Shown in pieces: positions 32,327 to 42,183 of a DNA stretch of 64,000 bases (its first letter is position 1; each line of letters begins with the position of its first letter). The DNA is from Limnohabitans kasalickyi (GTDB lineage Bacteria; Pseudomonadota; Gammaproteobacteria; Burkholderiales; Burkholderiaceae_C): NCBI GenBank assembly GCA_965234325.1, contig OZ248418.1, forward strand, positions 1 to 64,000, given 5' to 3'. A program made the translations under genes and the position numbers. Under the pieces are notes generated by a model. It saw only the letters and a list, made by a program, of their open reading frames with translations. It did no database searches and was not told the origin of the DNA.

Positions 32327-33199
32327 TTAAACCACCACATCCGCCGGCTGTCGCAACAACATAGCCAGCGTACTGGCGATGGTTTTGCGCAGTTCGCGAC
32401 GGTCGCAAATCATGTCGATGGCGCCTTTTTCTTGCAAAAATTCCGCGCGCTGGAAGCCAGCTGGCAAGGTCACGCGCACGGTGCTTTCGATCACGCGTGG
32501 GCCGGCAAAGCCGATCAGGGCGTTGGGTTCGGCGATGACCACATCACCCACAAAGGCAAAACCGGCTGACACGCCGCCCATGGTGGGGTCGGTCAACACG
32601 GCGATGTAGGGCAAGCCTTTTTTGGCCAAGCGGGTGAGCGAGGCGTTGGTTTTGGCCATTTGCATGAGCGAGAGCAAGCCCTCTTGCATGCGTGCGCCAC
32701 CGGTGGCGGTGAAGCAAATGAACGGTACTTTTTGCTCAATGGCGGTGTGCACGCCGCGCACAAAGCGCTCGCCCACGACCGAGCCCATCGAACCGCCCAT
32801 GAAGTCGAATTCAAAACAGGCCACGACCACATTAATGTTGTGTACCGCACCGCCCATGACCACCAAGGCGTCGGTTTCGCCGGTGTTTTGCATGGCTTCT
32901 TTGAGGCGCTCGGGGTACTTGCGGCTGTCCTTGAACTTCAAGGGGTCCACAGGCAGCACTTCCTGGCCAATCTCATAGCGGCCTTCGGCGTCAAGAAACA
33001 TGTCCAGTCGGTCGCGCGCACTCATGCGGTGGTGGTGGCTGCAAGTGGGGCAGACGTTGTGGTTGGCTTGCAAGTCGCTCTTGTAGAGCACGGTCTCGCA
33101 GCTGGGGCACTTCACCCACACACCTTCCGGCACGCTGCGGCGGTCTGCGGGGTCGGTGTGTTGAATTTTGGGGGGCAGCAGTTTTTCGAGCCAACTCAT
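32327..33199 (-). CDS. accD: Acetyl-CoA carboxylase carboxyltransferase subunit beta
   Basis: 290 residues, the usual length. AccD with AccA transfers the carboxyl group from carboxybiotin to acetyl-CoA, making malonyl-CoA for fatty acid synthesis. The N-terminal zinc ribbon is complete (Cys 31, 34, 50 and 53). The crotonase-like carboxyltransferase core follows (FMGGSMGSVVGERF, TATGGARMQEGLLSLMQM, DPTMGGVSAGFAF, GFAGPRVIE). It is the last gene of the trp-accD group, 50 bp after trpA, as in other Burkholderiales. Confidence 0.97.
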   Translation of the reverse strand: MSWLEKLLPPKIQHTDPADRRSVPEGVWVKCPSCETVLYKSDLQANHNVCPTCSHHHRMSARDRLDMFLDAEGRYEIGQEVLPVDPLKFKDSRKYPERLKEAMQNTGETDALVVMGGAVHNINVVVACFEFDFMGGSMGSVVGERFVRGVHTAIEQKVPFICFTATGGARMQEGLLSLMQMAKTNASLTRLAKKGLPYIAVLTDPTMGGVSAGFAFVGDVVIAEPNALIGFAGPRVIESTVRVTLPAGFQRAEFLQEKGAIDMICDRRELRKTIASTLAMLLRQPADVVV

Positions 33200-33249
33200 G
33201 GTGAGCCTTTCGTCAGTTCTTTTGGAATGCTTTGATTTTAACGGGCGCG

Positions 33250-34059
33250 TTAAGCGTCCAACGCTTGTCGAATGCTTGTCAAAAACGCATGCGCCGCCGC
33301 CACTTCTTGGCCTGCTGGCGCGGCTTCGAGCAGCTGGATGATGCGGCTGCCAATCACCACGGCGTCGGCCACGCGGCCCACAGCAGCGGCTGTTGCGGCA
33401 TCACGAATGCCAAAGCCCACACCCACGGGGATGTGCACATGCTGGCGAATGCGCGGCAGCATGGCTTCCACGGCGTCGGTGTCGAGGTTGCCAGCGCCGG
33501 TCACGCCTTTGAGCGACACGTAATACACGTAGCCGCTGGCAACGCGTGCCACTTGTTCCATGCGCTTGTCCGTGCTGGTGGGCGCGAGCAAGAAAATCAA
33601 GTCCATGCTGTGGGCGCGCAGGGTGGCCGCAAACTCTTCACACTCTTCGGGTGGATAGTCGACGATGAGCACGCCGTCTACGCCAGCGGCAGAAGCATCT
33701 TTGACGAATGAATCTGCGCCGTGCTTGAGGTTGTAGCACTCCACGGGGTTGGCGTAGCCCATCAGCACCACGGGGGTGGTGGTGTTGGTTTGGCGGAACT
33801 CACGCACTATGTCCAGCACTTGGGTGGTGCCCGTGCCAAAACGCAGCGCGGCTTCGCCTGCTTTTTGAATCACAGCGCCGTCGGCCATGGGGTCGCTGAA
33901 AGGAACGCCCAGTTCGATGATGTCTGCGCCTGCGTCCACCATGCCGTGCATGAGGGCGGGCGTGATGTTGGCTTGCGGGAAGCCGGCCATCACATAGGGG
34001 ATGAGGGCTTTGCGGCCTTGGGCCTTGAGGGCGGCGAGGGTGGTGTCAATGCGGCTCAT
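33250..34059 (-). CDS. trpA: Tryptophan synthase alpha subunit
   Basis: 269 residues from the ATG at 34059; the frame is open further upstream but overlaps trpB. Cleaves indole-3-glycerol phosphate to indole and glyceraldehyde-3-phosphate. The catalytic residues fall at Glu49 (IELGVPFSDP) and Asp60 (MADG), the same positions as in the Salmonella enzyme. The phosphate-binding GVGFGIRD and VVIGS are also present. It starts 8 bp after the trpB stop. Confidence 0.97.
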   Translation of the reverse strand: MSRIDTTLAALKAQGRKALIPYVMAGFPQANITPALMHGMVDAGADIIELGVPFSDPMADGAVIQKAGEAALRFGTGTTQVLDIVREFRQTNTTTPVVLMGYANPVECYNLKHGADSFVKDASAAGVDGVLIVDYPPEECEEFAATLRAHSMDLIFLLAPTSTDKRMEQVARVASGYVYYVSLKGVTGAGNLDTDAVEAMLPRIRQHVHIPVGVGFGIRDAATAAAVGRVADAVVIGSRIIQLLEAAPAGQEVAAAHAFLTSIRQALDA

Positions 34060-34067
34060 GGTACGGC

Positions 34068-35357
34068 TCACTTCACAAATTTCACGGTTTGTTCGGCAGG
34101 GCCACCTTTGACCGTTTGGCCTTGGCAGCTCGGGCGGCAGAAGAAGTCTGCATTGCTGAGGTCGGCCACGGTGCCAATGTCTTTGTCGCCACGGCCAGAC
34201 AGGTTGATCAAAATCGACTGCTCGGGCGTCATGGTCTTGGCCAGTTTCATGGCGTAGGCCACGGCATGGCTGGATTCGAGTGCGGGGATGAGTCCCTCGG
34301 TGCGGCACAGATAGTGGAAAGCGTCCAGTGCTTCTGTGTCGGTGATGCCCACGTACTCGGCGCGGCCAATGTCTTTGAGAAACGCGTGCTCGGGGCCCAC
34401 GCCAGGGTAGTCGAGGCCAGCGCTCACGCTGTGCGTTTCAGTGATTTGGCCGTTCTCGTCTTGCAAGATGTAGGTGCGGTTGCCGTGCAACACGCCAGGC
34501 GCGCCCAGCTGCAATGAGCACGAGTGGCGGTCGGTGTCCATGCCTTCGCCCGCGGCTTCCACGCCAATGAGGCGTGTGTTGGCGTGGTTGATGTAGGGGT
34601 AGAAGATGCCCATGGCATTGCTGCCACCGCCCACGCAGGCCAGCACGGCGTCGGGTTGTTGTTCTGCCATCTGCAGGCTTTTGAACATGGCAGGCATTTG
34701 CAAGAGGCACTCTTCGCCAATGACGCTTTGGAAGTCACGCACCATCATCGGGTAAGGGTGTGGCCCCGCCACCGTGCCGATGATGTAGAAGGTGTTGTCC
34801 ACGTTGGCCACCCAGTCACGCATGGCTTCGTTGAGTGCGTCTTTGAGGGTGCGGCTGCCGCTCTCCACGGGGACCACGGTCGCGCCCAAGAGCTTCATGC
34901 GGTACACATTGGGGCTTTGACGCTTCACGTCTTCTGCGCCCATGTAGACCACGCACTCCAAACCGTAGCGCGCGCAAATGGTGGCGGTGGCCACGCCGTG
35001 TTGGCCTGCGCCGGTTTCGGCAATCACGCGGGGCTTGCCCATGCGTTTGGCCAGCATGGCTTGGCCAATGGTGTTGTTGATCTTGTGTGCGCCGGTGTGG
35101 TTCAAATCTTCACGTTTGAAGAAGATTTGTGCGCCACCCATTTCACGGCTCATGCGGGCCGCGTGGTAAATGGGCGAAGGGCGGCCCACAAAGTGCGCCA
35201 ACTCATTTTTGAACTCGGCAATGAAAGCGGGGTCGTATTGGTATTTGGCGTACGCGTCTTTGAGCTCTTCAATCGCGTGAGTCAGCGTTTCGCTGATGAA
35301 GCTGCCGCCGTAAATGCCAAAGTGGCCTTTGGCATCGGGTTGTTGGTAGTTCGACAT
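34068..35357 (-). CDS. trpB: Tryptophan synthase beta subunit
   Basis: 429 residues. Condenses indole with serine using pyridoxal phosphate. Visible: REDLNHTGAHKINN with the PLP lysine, the AETGAGQHG catalytic loop, and the phosphate-binding CVGGGSNAMG. The C-terminus is about 25 residues longer than in many orthologues, with a Cys-containing end (DADFFCRPSCQG region). Orthologues in Comamonadaceae share this kind of tail as far as I recall. It lies upstream of trpA and 81 bp after trpF. Confidence 0.97.
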   Translation of the reverse strand: MSNYQQPDAKGHFGIYGGSFISETLTHAIEELKDAYAKYQYDPAFIAEFKNELAHFVGRPSPIYHAARMSREMGGAQIFFKREDLNHTGAHKINNTIGQAMLAKRMGKPRVIAETGAGQHGVATATICARYGLECVVYMGAEDVKRQSPNVYRMKLLGATVVPVESGSRTLKDALNEAMRDWVANVDNTFYIIGTVAGPHPYPMMVRDFQSVIGEECLLQMPAMFKSLQMAEQQPDAVLACVGGGSNAMGIFYPYINHANTRLIGVEAAGEGMDTDRHSCSLQLGAPGVLHGNRTYILQDENGQITETHSVSAGLDYPGVGPEHAFLKDIGRAEYVGITDTEALDAFHYLCRTEGLIPALESSHAVAYAMKLAKTMTPEQSILINLSGRGDKDIGTVADLSNADFFCRPSCQGQTVKGGPAEQTVKFVK

Positions 35358-35438
35358 AGGGTGCCTACAAAATATGTCTGGTGCTAACTGCTGTCATCGC
35401 AGTCAGCCCAAGAGCTTCAAACAAAAAGGGGAGTGTGT

Positions 35439-36119
35439 TTAGAGCGGGTGCTCTGCGTCTGCTGCGCGAACGGCTCTGACGAATTCGTGAATCTTGGCCG
35501 CATCTTTGATGCCTTTGGCCGATTCAACGCCAGAGCTCACGTCCACTGCCAATGAATGGCCGTGGTTACGCAGCGCGCGAATGCCATCGGTCACGTTGGC
35601 AGCGTTGAGTCCACCAGACAAGACGAGGTGAGCGTTGACGTTTTGAGGAAGCTGTGACCAATTGAATGTTTTGCCGCCGCCGCCGTAACCGTCGACATGG
35701 GCGTCGAGCAGCACCGCTTGGGCGTCTGAGTAATCTTGCGCATATTTTACGAGGTCAAACGCGGGCTCGCCTGGCACGGGTTCTAAGGGTATGCGCGCAG
35801 CACGTAGCCAGCAGCGGCCCAAACTTTGGGCGATTTGGCGACATTCGTGGGGTGTTTCGTCGCCATGAAACTGCAACCAAGCCCCCGGCACTTGGGCGCA
35901 GGCACGGGCGATGGCTTCGGGGGTTTCGTTCACAAACAGCAGCACCGGCGTGACGAATGCGGGCAGCAGACGGGCCAACTCGCCAGCGCGTTCAGCGGTG
36001 ACGGCACGGGCGCTTTTGGCGTAGATCACAAAGCCAATGGCGTCGACACCAGCGGCTACGGCCTCGGCGACGTCTTGCTCACGGGTGAGGCCACAGATTT
36101 TGATGCGGGTGCGGTTCAT
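35439..36119 (-). CDS. trpF: Phosphoribosylanthranilate isomerase
   Basis: 226 residues, starting with the family signature RIKICGLTREQDV, whose Cys is the general base of the Amadori rearrangement of N-(5'-phosphoribosyl)anthranilate. The later LLDAHVDGYGGGGKTF, VLSGGLNAANV and AVDVSSGVE segments are the phosphate-binding and catalytic-acid parts. Its ATG overlaps the truA stop by 4 bp, so the two are translationally coupled. No leader peptide or attenuator could be recognised before trpB. Confidence 0.97.
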   Translation of the reverse strand: MNRTRIKICGLTREQDVAEAVAAGVDAIGFVIYAKSARAVTAERAGELARLLPAFVTPVLLFVNETPEAIARACAQVPGAWLQFHGDETPHECRQIAQSLGRCWLRAARIPLEPVPGEPAFDLVKYAQDYSDAQAVLLDAHVDGYGGGGKTFNWSQLPQNVNAHLVLSGGLNAANVTDGIRALRNHGHSLAVDVSSGVESAKGIKDAAKIHEFVRAVRAADAEHPL

Positions 36120-36913
36120 GGCAGCGAATCATACGCAGCCGTGCGCTCAGGCAATCCCCAATGGTCTTCGTAGCGAGGGCCTAAGAAGTAAAGACCGTCG
36201 GGGCTGAAAGTGGGGGCGGCCGCATCGCGGTCGCGGGCGGCCAGTACTTCGGCCATCCACTCGGGTGGTTTGTCGCCGGTGCCAATCTTCACGAAGCAGC
36301 CCATGAGGTTGCGAATCATGTGGTGCAAAAACGCGCTGGCTTCGAACTCGAAGCGCCAATAGGCCGTGTTGGATGAGGTACTTTTGCGGCTGATCGCGAT
36401 GTGCGTCATGGTTTTGACGGGTGTCAGCGCTTGACAACTGGAGGCGCGGAATGAGGTGAAGTCGTGTTCGCCCATCAAATACTGCGCGGCTTGTTGCATG
36501 GCTTGCAGGTCAAGCGGGCGGTAGATCCAGCCCACGCGGCCCACTTCAACGCTGGGGCGCACGGCAGATTCGAGCAGCACATAGGCATAGCGGCGCGAAA
36601 TAGCACTGCCCCGGCAATGAAATTCGCGGGGCACTTCGCGGGCCCATTGCACGGCAATATCCAGGGGTAGGTAACGGTTGGTGCCGCGCAACCATGACTG
36701 ATCTGTGCGCTCGAGGTCGGTGTCAAAGTGAACCACCTGCATGAGGCCGTGCACGCCAGAGTCAGTTCGGCCCGCGCACAGGGTTTGAACGCGCGTTTGG
36801 GTGAATTTTTGGAGGGCAGCTTCCAGACGGTCTTGCACCGTCTTGCCAGACAACTGGCTCTGCCACCCTTCGTAGGCTTGGCCGTTGTAGCTCAAGCCCA
36901 TGGCCAAGCGCAT
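36116..36913 (-). CDS. truA: tRNA pseudouridine(38-40) synthase
   Basis: 265 residues. Isomerises uridines 38-40 in the anticodon arm of many tRNAs. The catalytic aspartate is Asp51 in CAGRTDSGVHG. AISRRYAYVLLES, the DFTSFRASSC motif and the later FLHHMIRNLMGCFVKIG are also typical of TruA. It lies between fimV and trpF, as in other Burkholderiales, 3 bp from the fimV stop. Confidence 0.96.
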   Translation of the reverse strand: MRLAMGLSYNGQAYEGWQSQLSGKTVQDRLEAALQKFTQTRVQTLCAGRTDSGVHGLMQVVHFDTDLERTDQSWLRGTNRYLPLDIAVQWAREVPREFHCRGSAISRRYAYVLLESAVRPSVEVGRVGWIYRPLDLQAMQQAAQYLMGEHDFTSFRASSCQALTPVKTMTHIAISRKSTSSNTAYWRFEFEASAFLHHMIRNLMGCFVKIGTGDKPPEWMAEVLAARDRDAAAPTFSPDGLYFLGPRYEDHWGLPERTAAYDSLP

Positions 36914-36916
36914 GGT

Positions 36917-38563
36917 TTACGCTCTGTCAGCCAGCCACTGCTTGGCTTTGGCTTGGGTGGCGCCGTTGGACTCTTGCATCACCTCTTCCATCAGCGCACG
37001 GCTGGTGTGGTGTTGGCCCAGTTTCCACAGCTCTTCGGCCAAGTCCATGCGGACTTGGAAAGGGTCGGCTTCGCTGGCCAGATCGAGGTCCAGCGAAACG
37101 CTGGGCATGGTCATGGTGGGGCGGACGGCAGGTTGTGCGGGCGTGGAGGCAACTGGGGCCTCCGCTGTTTCGGCGTTGGCTTGCGCTTCAGGCTCGGCGG
37201 CTGCCACGGCGTCTTCGTGGGAAGGGTCTTGTCGGTGGTTGGGGTCGTTGTCGAACTTGGGCAAGTCCAAGTCGAAATTCACATTCAGCGGCTTGATCGC
37301 TTCGGGTGCATCGTCTTTGGTGCTTCGGCGACCACGGCTTAGCCACAGACCAATGATGGCCATGATGGACACCAAACCGCCTGCTCCCAGCGGGGCCAAG
37401 GGGTGTGACATCCAAGCTTTGAGGGTGTCCTCGTCAGCGTCTTGCGCTGGTTCGGGCACAACCACATTGGCCGAAACGGCAGCGGTGTCGGAGGCGCTGG
37501 AAGCGGTGACTGCAGCCACCAACTTGCTGAGATCAGCCATGTTTTGGCTGATTTCCGAGGCTCGGGACGCCACGTCCTGCACTTCAAGTTGTTTGGCAAC
37601 TTTTTCTTCTGGCGCGTCTTTGCCCGGCTTGGTCAGCGTGAGCTTGTCTTCGGTGCTGTCAGCCTTGGGGCTGACTTGGGCATCCAATTTACCCTCTGAA
37701 GTCCGCGAGGCTTTGGGCGTTTCTCCACCGACCTGGGTGGCTGCCAAGCGGGCGCGATATTCGCGGAAATCTTCGGCTTGAATTTGAATGGCTTTGCGTG
37801 CTTCTTCGCGTGACACGCTGGTGGCCTCTTGCGCCGAGGGCAAGGTGAGCAAAGCACCTGTTTTAAGGCGGTTCACATTGGACTCAACGAAGGCCGTGGG
37901 GTTGCCGCGCAGCATGGCAAGCAGCATTTGATCGAGAGACGCACCGGGTGCCAAGTTCTCTTTGGCAATCTGACCTGCGGTGTCACCTTGCTGAACACCC
38001 ACGCGTTGATCCTCTTTCGTCACGGCTGCTGCCACAGGCATGGGGGCCTGCGGTGCTCTGGCGCTTGGCTTTTCTGCGGTGTTCTGCAGATCAGCAGGCA
38101 TGAGCAGAGGCAGTGCTGGTTTGGCGCTGTTGGCACGCCCGTCCTCTAGAGACAAACTCACATCACGCAACGAGCGGCCCGTGGCCCATTGCAAGACCAG
38201 CAGCAGGTCAATGAAATTCGAGTTGACCGCTTGGGGGCTGGTGATTTTGAGGTAAGGGCGTCCGTCAGGGCGGCGTTGCAATTGAACGACCACATCCATC
38301 GGGTTGCCACCACTTCGCGGTAATTCCATGCGCGCAGCACGGTAGGCCTCGGGGGTGGCGAGTCCTGCTTGCAATTCAACTTCTTCGCTGGGGATGAGAT
38401 CAATGATGTCAATTTCAGCCCGCAAGGCTTCACCTTGCTTGGACTGAACCAGAGGGCGACTCAAGGTCAATGCTTGCGCATTGCCAACCAAACTGAGTGC
38501 CAAGGCGGCACACAGCGTGGAGCGTTTGAACCATGAAGAATGAATGTAAGCTTGACTGTTCAT
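36917..38563 (-). CDS. fimV: FimV-type pilus assembly/peptidoglycan-binding protein
   Basis: 548 residues from the ATG at 38563, with a signal peptide ending near AQA-LTLS. Parts in order: FimV N-terminal domain (LSRPLVQSKQGEALRAEIDI, about residues 31-130); a LysM-like region (QGDTAGQIAKENLAPG, ~195-255); an acidic Ala/Lys linker; one transmembrane helix (GAGGLVSIMAIIGLWLS, ~400-418); and the C-terminal FimV helical motif (ADPFQVRMDLAEELWKLGQ, end). FimV supports type IV pilus secretin assembly and motility in Pseudomonas. This copy is short (often 800-1000 residues elsewhere), the acidic region being reduced. It starts 23 bp after the asd stop. Confidence 0.92.
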   Translation of the reverse strand: MNSQAYIHSSWFKRSTLCAALALSLVGNAQALTLSRPLVQSKQGEALRAEIDIIDLIPSEEVELQAGLATPEAYRAARMELPRSGGNPMDVVVQLQRRPDGRPYLKITSPQAVNSNFIDLLLVLQWATGRSLRDVSLSLEDGRANSAKPALPLLMPADLQNTAEKPSARAPQAPMPVAAAVTKEDQRVGVQQGDTAGQIAKENLAPGASLDQMLLAMLRGNPTAFVESNVNRLKTGALLTLPSAQEATSVSREEARKAIQIQAEDFREYRARLAATQVGGETPKASRTSEGKLDAQVSPKADSTEDKLTLTKPGKDAPEEKVAKQLEVQDVASRASEISQNMADLSKLVAAVTASSASDTAAVSANVVVPEPAQDADEDTLKAWMSHPLAPLGAGGLVSIMAIIGLWLSRGRRSTKDDAPEAIKPLNVNFDLDLPKFDNDPNHRQDPSHEDAVAAAEPEAQANAETAEAPVASTPAQPAVRPTMTMPSVSLDLDLASEADPFQVRMDLAEELWKLGQHHTSRALMEEVMQESNGATQAKAKQWLADRA

Positions 38564-38586
38564 ATTTGCTATATTAACTCTTTTTG

Positions 38587-39717
38587 TTAACTTTCTAGCA
38601 AGATTCGCAACATTCTGCGTAGTGGTTCGGCAGCGCCCCACAAGAGCTGGTCACCCACGGTGAAGGCGCCCAAGTAGTCGTTACCCATCGCCATTTTGTG
38701 CAAACGGCCCACGGGAACGGTCAAAGTACCGGTCACGGCGGCAGGTGTGAGGTCACGTTCGCTGATCTCGCGCACGTTGGGCACCACTTTGACCCAGTCG
38801 TTCGCGCTGGCCAAGATGCTTTCGATCTCGTCCATCGGCACATCTTTTTTCAGCTTGATGGTCAAGCCTTGTGAGTGGCAGCGCATGGCGCCAATGCGCA
38901 CGCACAAACCGTCGATGGGGATAGAGCCCGCCGTGCGGAACGCTGGGTTGCCCAAGATCTTGTTGCACTCAGCGCCGCCCTTCCACTCTTCTTTGCTTTG
39001 GCCGTGCTCCACGGGCACGTCGATCCAAGGGATCAAGCTGCCAGCCAACGCGGTGTTGCGGAAGTTTTTGGTGGGGAACTCGGCGCTGCGCATGGTGGCC
39101 GACACTTTGCGATCGATGTCCAAGATGGCAGAAGAAGGGTTGGCCAAGTCGTCTTTGACGGCATCGTGCAAAGCGCCCATTTGGCTCAGCAACTCGCGCA
39201 TGTTTTGTGCACCCGCGCCCGAAGCCGCTTGGTACGTCATGGCGCTGACCCACTCGACCATGTTGTGTTGGAACAAACCGCCCAAGCCCATGAGCATCAA
39301 GCTCACGGTGCAGTTGCCGCCGATCCAGTTTTTACCGCCTTGGCCCAGCGCGCTGTCGATGACGTTGCGGTTGACAGGGTCCAAGATGATCACGGCGTCG
39401 TCAGCCATGCGCAGGCTAGACGCTGCGTCAATCCAGTGGCCGTTCCAGCCTGCAGCGCGCAGCTTGGGGTACACCTCTTTGGTGTAGTCGCCGCCTTGGC
39501 AAGTGAGCACGATGTCGCACTTTTTCAGGGCTTCAATGTCGTTGGCATCTTTGAGCGTGGTTTCGTTCTTGGCTTGCGCGGGGGCTTTGCCGCCTGCATT
39601 CGACGTGGAGAAAAACACGGGTTCGATCAGATCGAAATCTTTTTCTTGAACCATACGATCGATCAATACCGAACCGACCATGCCGCGCCAACCGACTAAA
39701 CCTACTAACTTGCTCAT
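38587..39717 (-). CDS. asd: Aspartate-semialdehyde dehydrogenase
   Basis: 376 residues. Reduces aspartyl phosphate to aspartate semialdehyde for Lys, Met, Thr and diaminopimelate synthesis. The NADP-binding start GLVGWRGMVGSVL, the catalytic Cys136 in GGNCTVSLMLMG and the substrate-binding VRIGAMRCHSQ show the Gram-negative type. In most Burkholderiales it directly follows leuB. Here it is separated from leuB by the CO-oxidation island (39.9-54 kb), so it needs its own promoter in the ~250 bp upstream, none of which I could pick out with confidence. Confidence 0.97.
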   Translation of the reverse strand: MSKLVGLVGWRGMVGSVLIDRMVQEKDFDLIEPVFFSTSNAGGKAPAQAKNETTLKDANDIEALKKCDIVLTCQGGDYTKEVYPKLRAAGWNGHWIDAASSLRMADDAVIILDPVNRNVIDSALGQGGKNWIGGNCTVSLMLMGLGGLFQHNMVEWVSAMTYQAASGAGAQNMRELLSQMGALHDAVKDDLANPSSAILDIDRKVSATMRSAEFPTKNFRNTALAGSLIPWIDVPVEHGQSKEEWKGGAECNKILGNPAFRTAGSIPIDGLCVRIGAMRCHSQGLTIKLKKDVPMDEIESILASANDWVKVVPNVREISERDLTPAAVTGTLTVPVGRLHKMAMGNDYLGAFTVGDQLLWGAAEPLRRMLRILLES

Positions 39718-39963
39718 TTTTCAACGCCTTTACAAATGTAGAAAACAGTCCCAGACCAGGCTGTTTGCCCGGCTCGTCTGGCCGGGGGGCGCACGACGAA
39801 CCGGAGCTGTTCAGCCCTTAATGGTCGTGGTTTTGAGGGTGATCATGCGCGCACTAGCCGCCAGCGATGCTGGGCATGTGAAGTTCATAGAGAACGAGCG
39901 GGCATGAAACATGGCGATGATTGTAGTAGATGGGAACTTTACCGCCATGAAATCCGTACGCAC

Positions 39964-40002
39964 AAAAAAAAGGGGAAGACAAAGCCTTGTCTTCCCCTTT
40001 TT
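39964..40002 (-). terminator. Rho-independent terminator of the ior/cox transcripts
   Basis: A perfect 12-bp stem (39971-39982 with 39987-39998, loop AGCC) is flanked by A-runs and T-runs on both sides, so it can act in both directions. It lies just beyond the stop of the molybdenum hydroxylase gene (40015), whose transcript would end here with a run of U. The remaining bases between 39718 and 39963 hold nothing else I recognise. Confidence 0.85.
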
Positions 40003-40014
40003 AAAAGGCGCCTA

Positions 40015-42183
40015 TCAAATCACCGGCAGTGGCAATGCCCGCAGACGCTTGCCCGTGAGGGTGGCCAGCGCATTGGAGATGGCCGGTGCAACGGGAGGTA
40101 AACCCACCTCGCCCACGCCACCTGGGTGGTTGTCGGTCGGCACGACCTTGACCCACACTTCGGGCGTTTCGTGGGCACGCAGCACGGTGTAGCGATTCAA
40201 GTTGGTTTGCACGGGCTCGCCAGCTCTGAAATCCATGCGTTCATGCAGTGCGGCCGACAAACCAAAGATGATCGATCCCTCCATTTGCGCCTGCACATTG
40301 CGTGGTTGCAAGGCGTGGCCGCAATCGACAGCCGTCCAAACCTTGTGTACGAGGGGGCGTCCATCCACCAGGGACACTTGCACGACCATGCCGCAATAGG
40401 TGTTCCAGGCGTCCGAAAAGGCCAGGCCTAGGGCGTGGCCCTTGGGCAACTTGGCCTTGCCCCACTGCGCCATGTCGCCGACCGCTTTCAAAACCGCTTG
40501 ACCGCGCGGATTTTTTCCCAGCATGTCCATGCGGTAGGCCAAGGGGTCTGCACCCACGCCGCGCGCCACTTCGTCAATCAAGGACTCGATGGCAAACTTG
40601 GTGTAACCCGGACCCACGGCGCGCCAAAAGCCCGCTTGAATGCCACGCTCTTCGATCATGAACTGCACGTTGTGATCGGCAATGTCATAGGTGATTTCGG
40701 CGCCTTCCAGAACTGGGGAATCTTTGCCGCCGGAGGCCTTGAAAAGAGGGGGCGCAACCCTTGCGTAAATACCTTCAGATACCACGCGGTGAAGCAAGCC
40801 GACCATCTTGCCATTGGCGTCCACGCCAGCCACCAAATGTTGGCTCGTCATCGGGCGGTATTTGTCATGGGTCATGTCGTCTTCGCGGGTCCAGATCACC
40901 TGAATGGGCGTGCCTGGCATGGCCTTGGCTACCAAGGCAGCATCGGCCGCGTAGTCCGCTTCGACCCGGCGTCCAAAGCCACCCCCCATCAAGGTGATGT
41001 TGACCTTGATGTTTTCTGGCTTGAAGCCTGCGGCCCCAGACACAGCCCCGATCACAAAAGAGGCCGATTGGGAAGGCACCCACACCTCGATCGTGTCACC
41101 TTCGGCGCGAGCCGTGCAGTTCATAGGCTCGAGGCAAATGTGGCTCACAATTTCTGTGGTGAAGGTGGCCGAAAAAGTTTTGGCTGCACCTGCCAGCTTC
41201 TGGCCCACATCGCCGTGTTTGAGGAAGTCGACGCCCTTGTCATTCAAGTCTTGGGCACGCTTGGTGTACTCCACACGCATTTGGTCAGAGTACTGCACCC
41301 GCGCTTTGGACTTTTGGCTCCAGACCACTTTGAGTTTGTCGCGGGCATTTTTGGCCGTGAAGAACGAGTCAGCCACCACCGCCACGCCATAAGGCAAGCG
41401 GAGCACATTTTTGACGCCAGGGATGGCGCGTGCCGCAGCATCGTCCACGCTGTCGGGCGTCTCGCCTTGCACGGGGGCGCGAAGGACCGAGGCCCACAGC
41501 ATGCCCGGCAAGCGCTGGTCCATGCCGTACTGCGCCTGGCCACTCGATTTAGCAGGCACATCCACACGCGGAATGTCTTTGCCAATCAGACGGAATTGGC
41601 TCATGGGTTTGAGCATGGACTTGTCCACTTTGGGCAACTCGGCTGGCGCTTGCGCCACACGCGCCACTTCGGCATACGTCATGGCACGGCCACTGGTGTG
41701 GATGACGCGGCTGGCCTCGGTGCGCAACTCGGACGCAGGCACGCCCATGCTTTGGGCAGCGGCTTGCACGATCACCAAACGCGCCTGGGCGCCCGCCAAG
41801 CGCAGCGGCTCGTAATACCCTTGCACCGTGCGCGAAGCGCCCGTGGTCATGCCGCCGCCAAAGCGGGGGTTACCATACAGCTTGGGGTTGCTGGGGGCTT
41901 GCACCACAGTCACTTGAGCCCAATCCAAATCCATTTCTTCGGCCAGCAGCATGGGCATGGCGGTCATGGTGCCTTGGCCCATTTCGGCGCCTGGCGACAT
42001 CAGGGTGACTTTGCCATCGGCAGCAATGTTGATCCAGCTGTTGGGGGCAAAGTTGGCGTTGGTGGCTGATTGGCTTTGCGCCAAGGCCAATTCGGTTTGA
42101 GTCAAGCCAAACGACAGGCCCAAAGCCATGCCGCCCGAGCTCAGCACAAAAGACCGACGAGACAGGGTGTGGTGCGCGCTCAT
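40015..42183 (-). CDS. Molybdenum hydroxylase large subunit, isoquinoline 1-oxidoreductase beta-type
   Basis: 722 residues from the ATG at 42183; upstream in-frame codons lie inside the small-subunit gene. The N-terminus carries a twin-arginine signal (SRRSFVLSSGG, residues ~8-35), so the enzyme is exported folded. Molybdopterin-binding features: SPGAEMGQGTMTAMPMLLAE, GGGMTTGASRTV, MGGGFGRRVEADYA and a C-terminal GGVGEVGLPPVAPA, with the active-site glutamate in GEVGLP. This is the xanthine-oxidase superfamily branch that works with cytochromes rather than FAD and oxidises N-heterocycles or aldehydes. Its stop-start overlap (4 bp) with the small subunit shows coupling. The actual substrate cannot be inferred. 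Confidence 0.9.
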   Translation of the reverse strand: MSAHHTLSRRSFVLSSGGMALGLSFGLTQTELALAQSQSATNANFAPNSWINIAADGKVTLMSPGAEMGQGTMTAMPMLLAEEMDLDWAQVTVVQAPSNPKLYGNPRFGGGMTTGASRTVQGYYEPLRLAGAQARLVIVQAAAQSMGVPASELRTEASRVIHTSGRAMTYAEVARVAQAPAELPKVDKSMLKPMSQFRLIGKDIPRVDVPAKSSGQAQYGMDQRLPGMLWASVLRAPVQGETPDSVDDAAARAIPGVKNVLRLPYGVAVVADSFFTAKNARDKLKVVWSQKSKARVQYSDQMRVEYTKRAQDLNDKGVDFLKHGDVGQKLAGAAKTFSATFTTEIVSHICLEPMNCTARAEGDTIEVWVPSQSASFVIGAVSGAAGFKPENIKVNITLMGGGFGRRVEADYAADAALVAKAMPGTPIQVIWTREDDMTHDKYRPMTSQHLVAGVDANGKMVGLLHRVVSEGIYARVAPPLFKASGGKDSPVLEGAEITYDIADHNVQFMIEERGIQAGFWRAVGPGYTKFAIESLIDEVARGVGADPLAYRMDMLGKNPRGQAVLKAVGDMAQWGKAKLPKGHALGLAFSDAWNTYCGMVVQVSLVDGRPLVHKVWTAVDCGHALQPRNVQAQMEGSIIFGLSAALHERMDFRAGEPVQTNLNRYTVLRAHETPEVWVKVVPTDNHPGGVGEVGLPPVAPAISNALATLTGKRLRALPLPVI

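Noticed and set aside
35358..35438. trp attenuator or leader before trpB
   Set aside because: The 81-bp gap contains no Trp-codon-rich leader peptide or convincing alternative hairpins.
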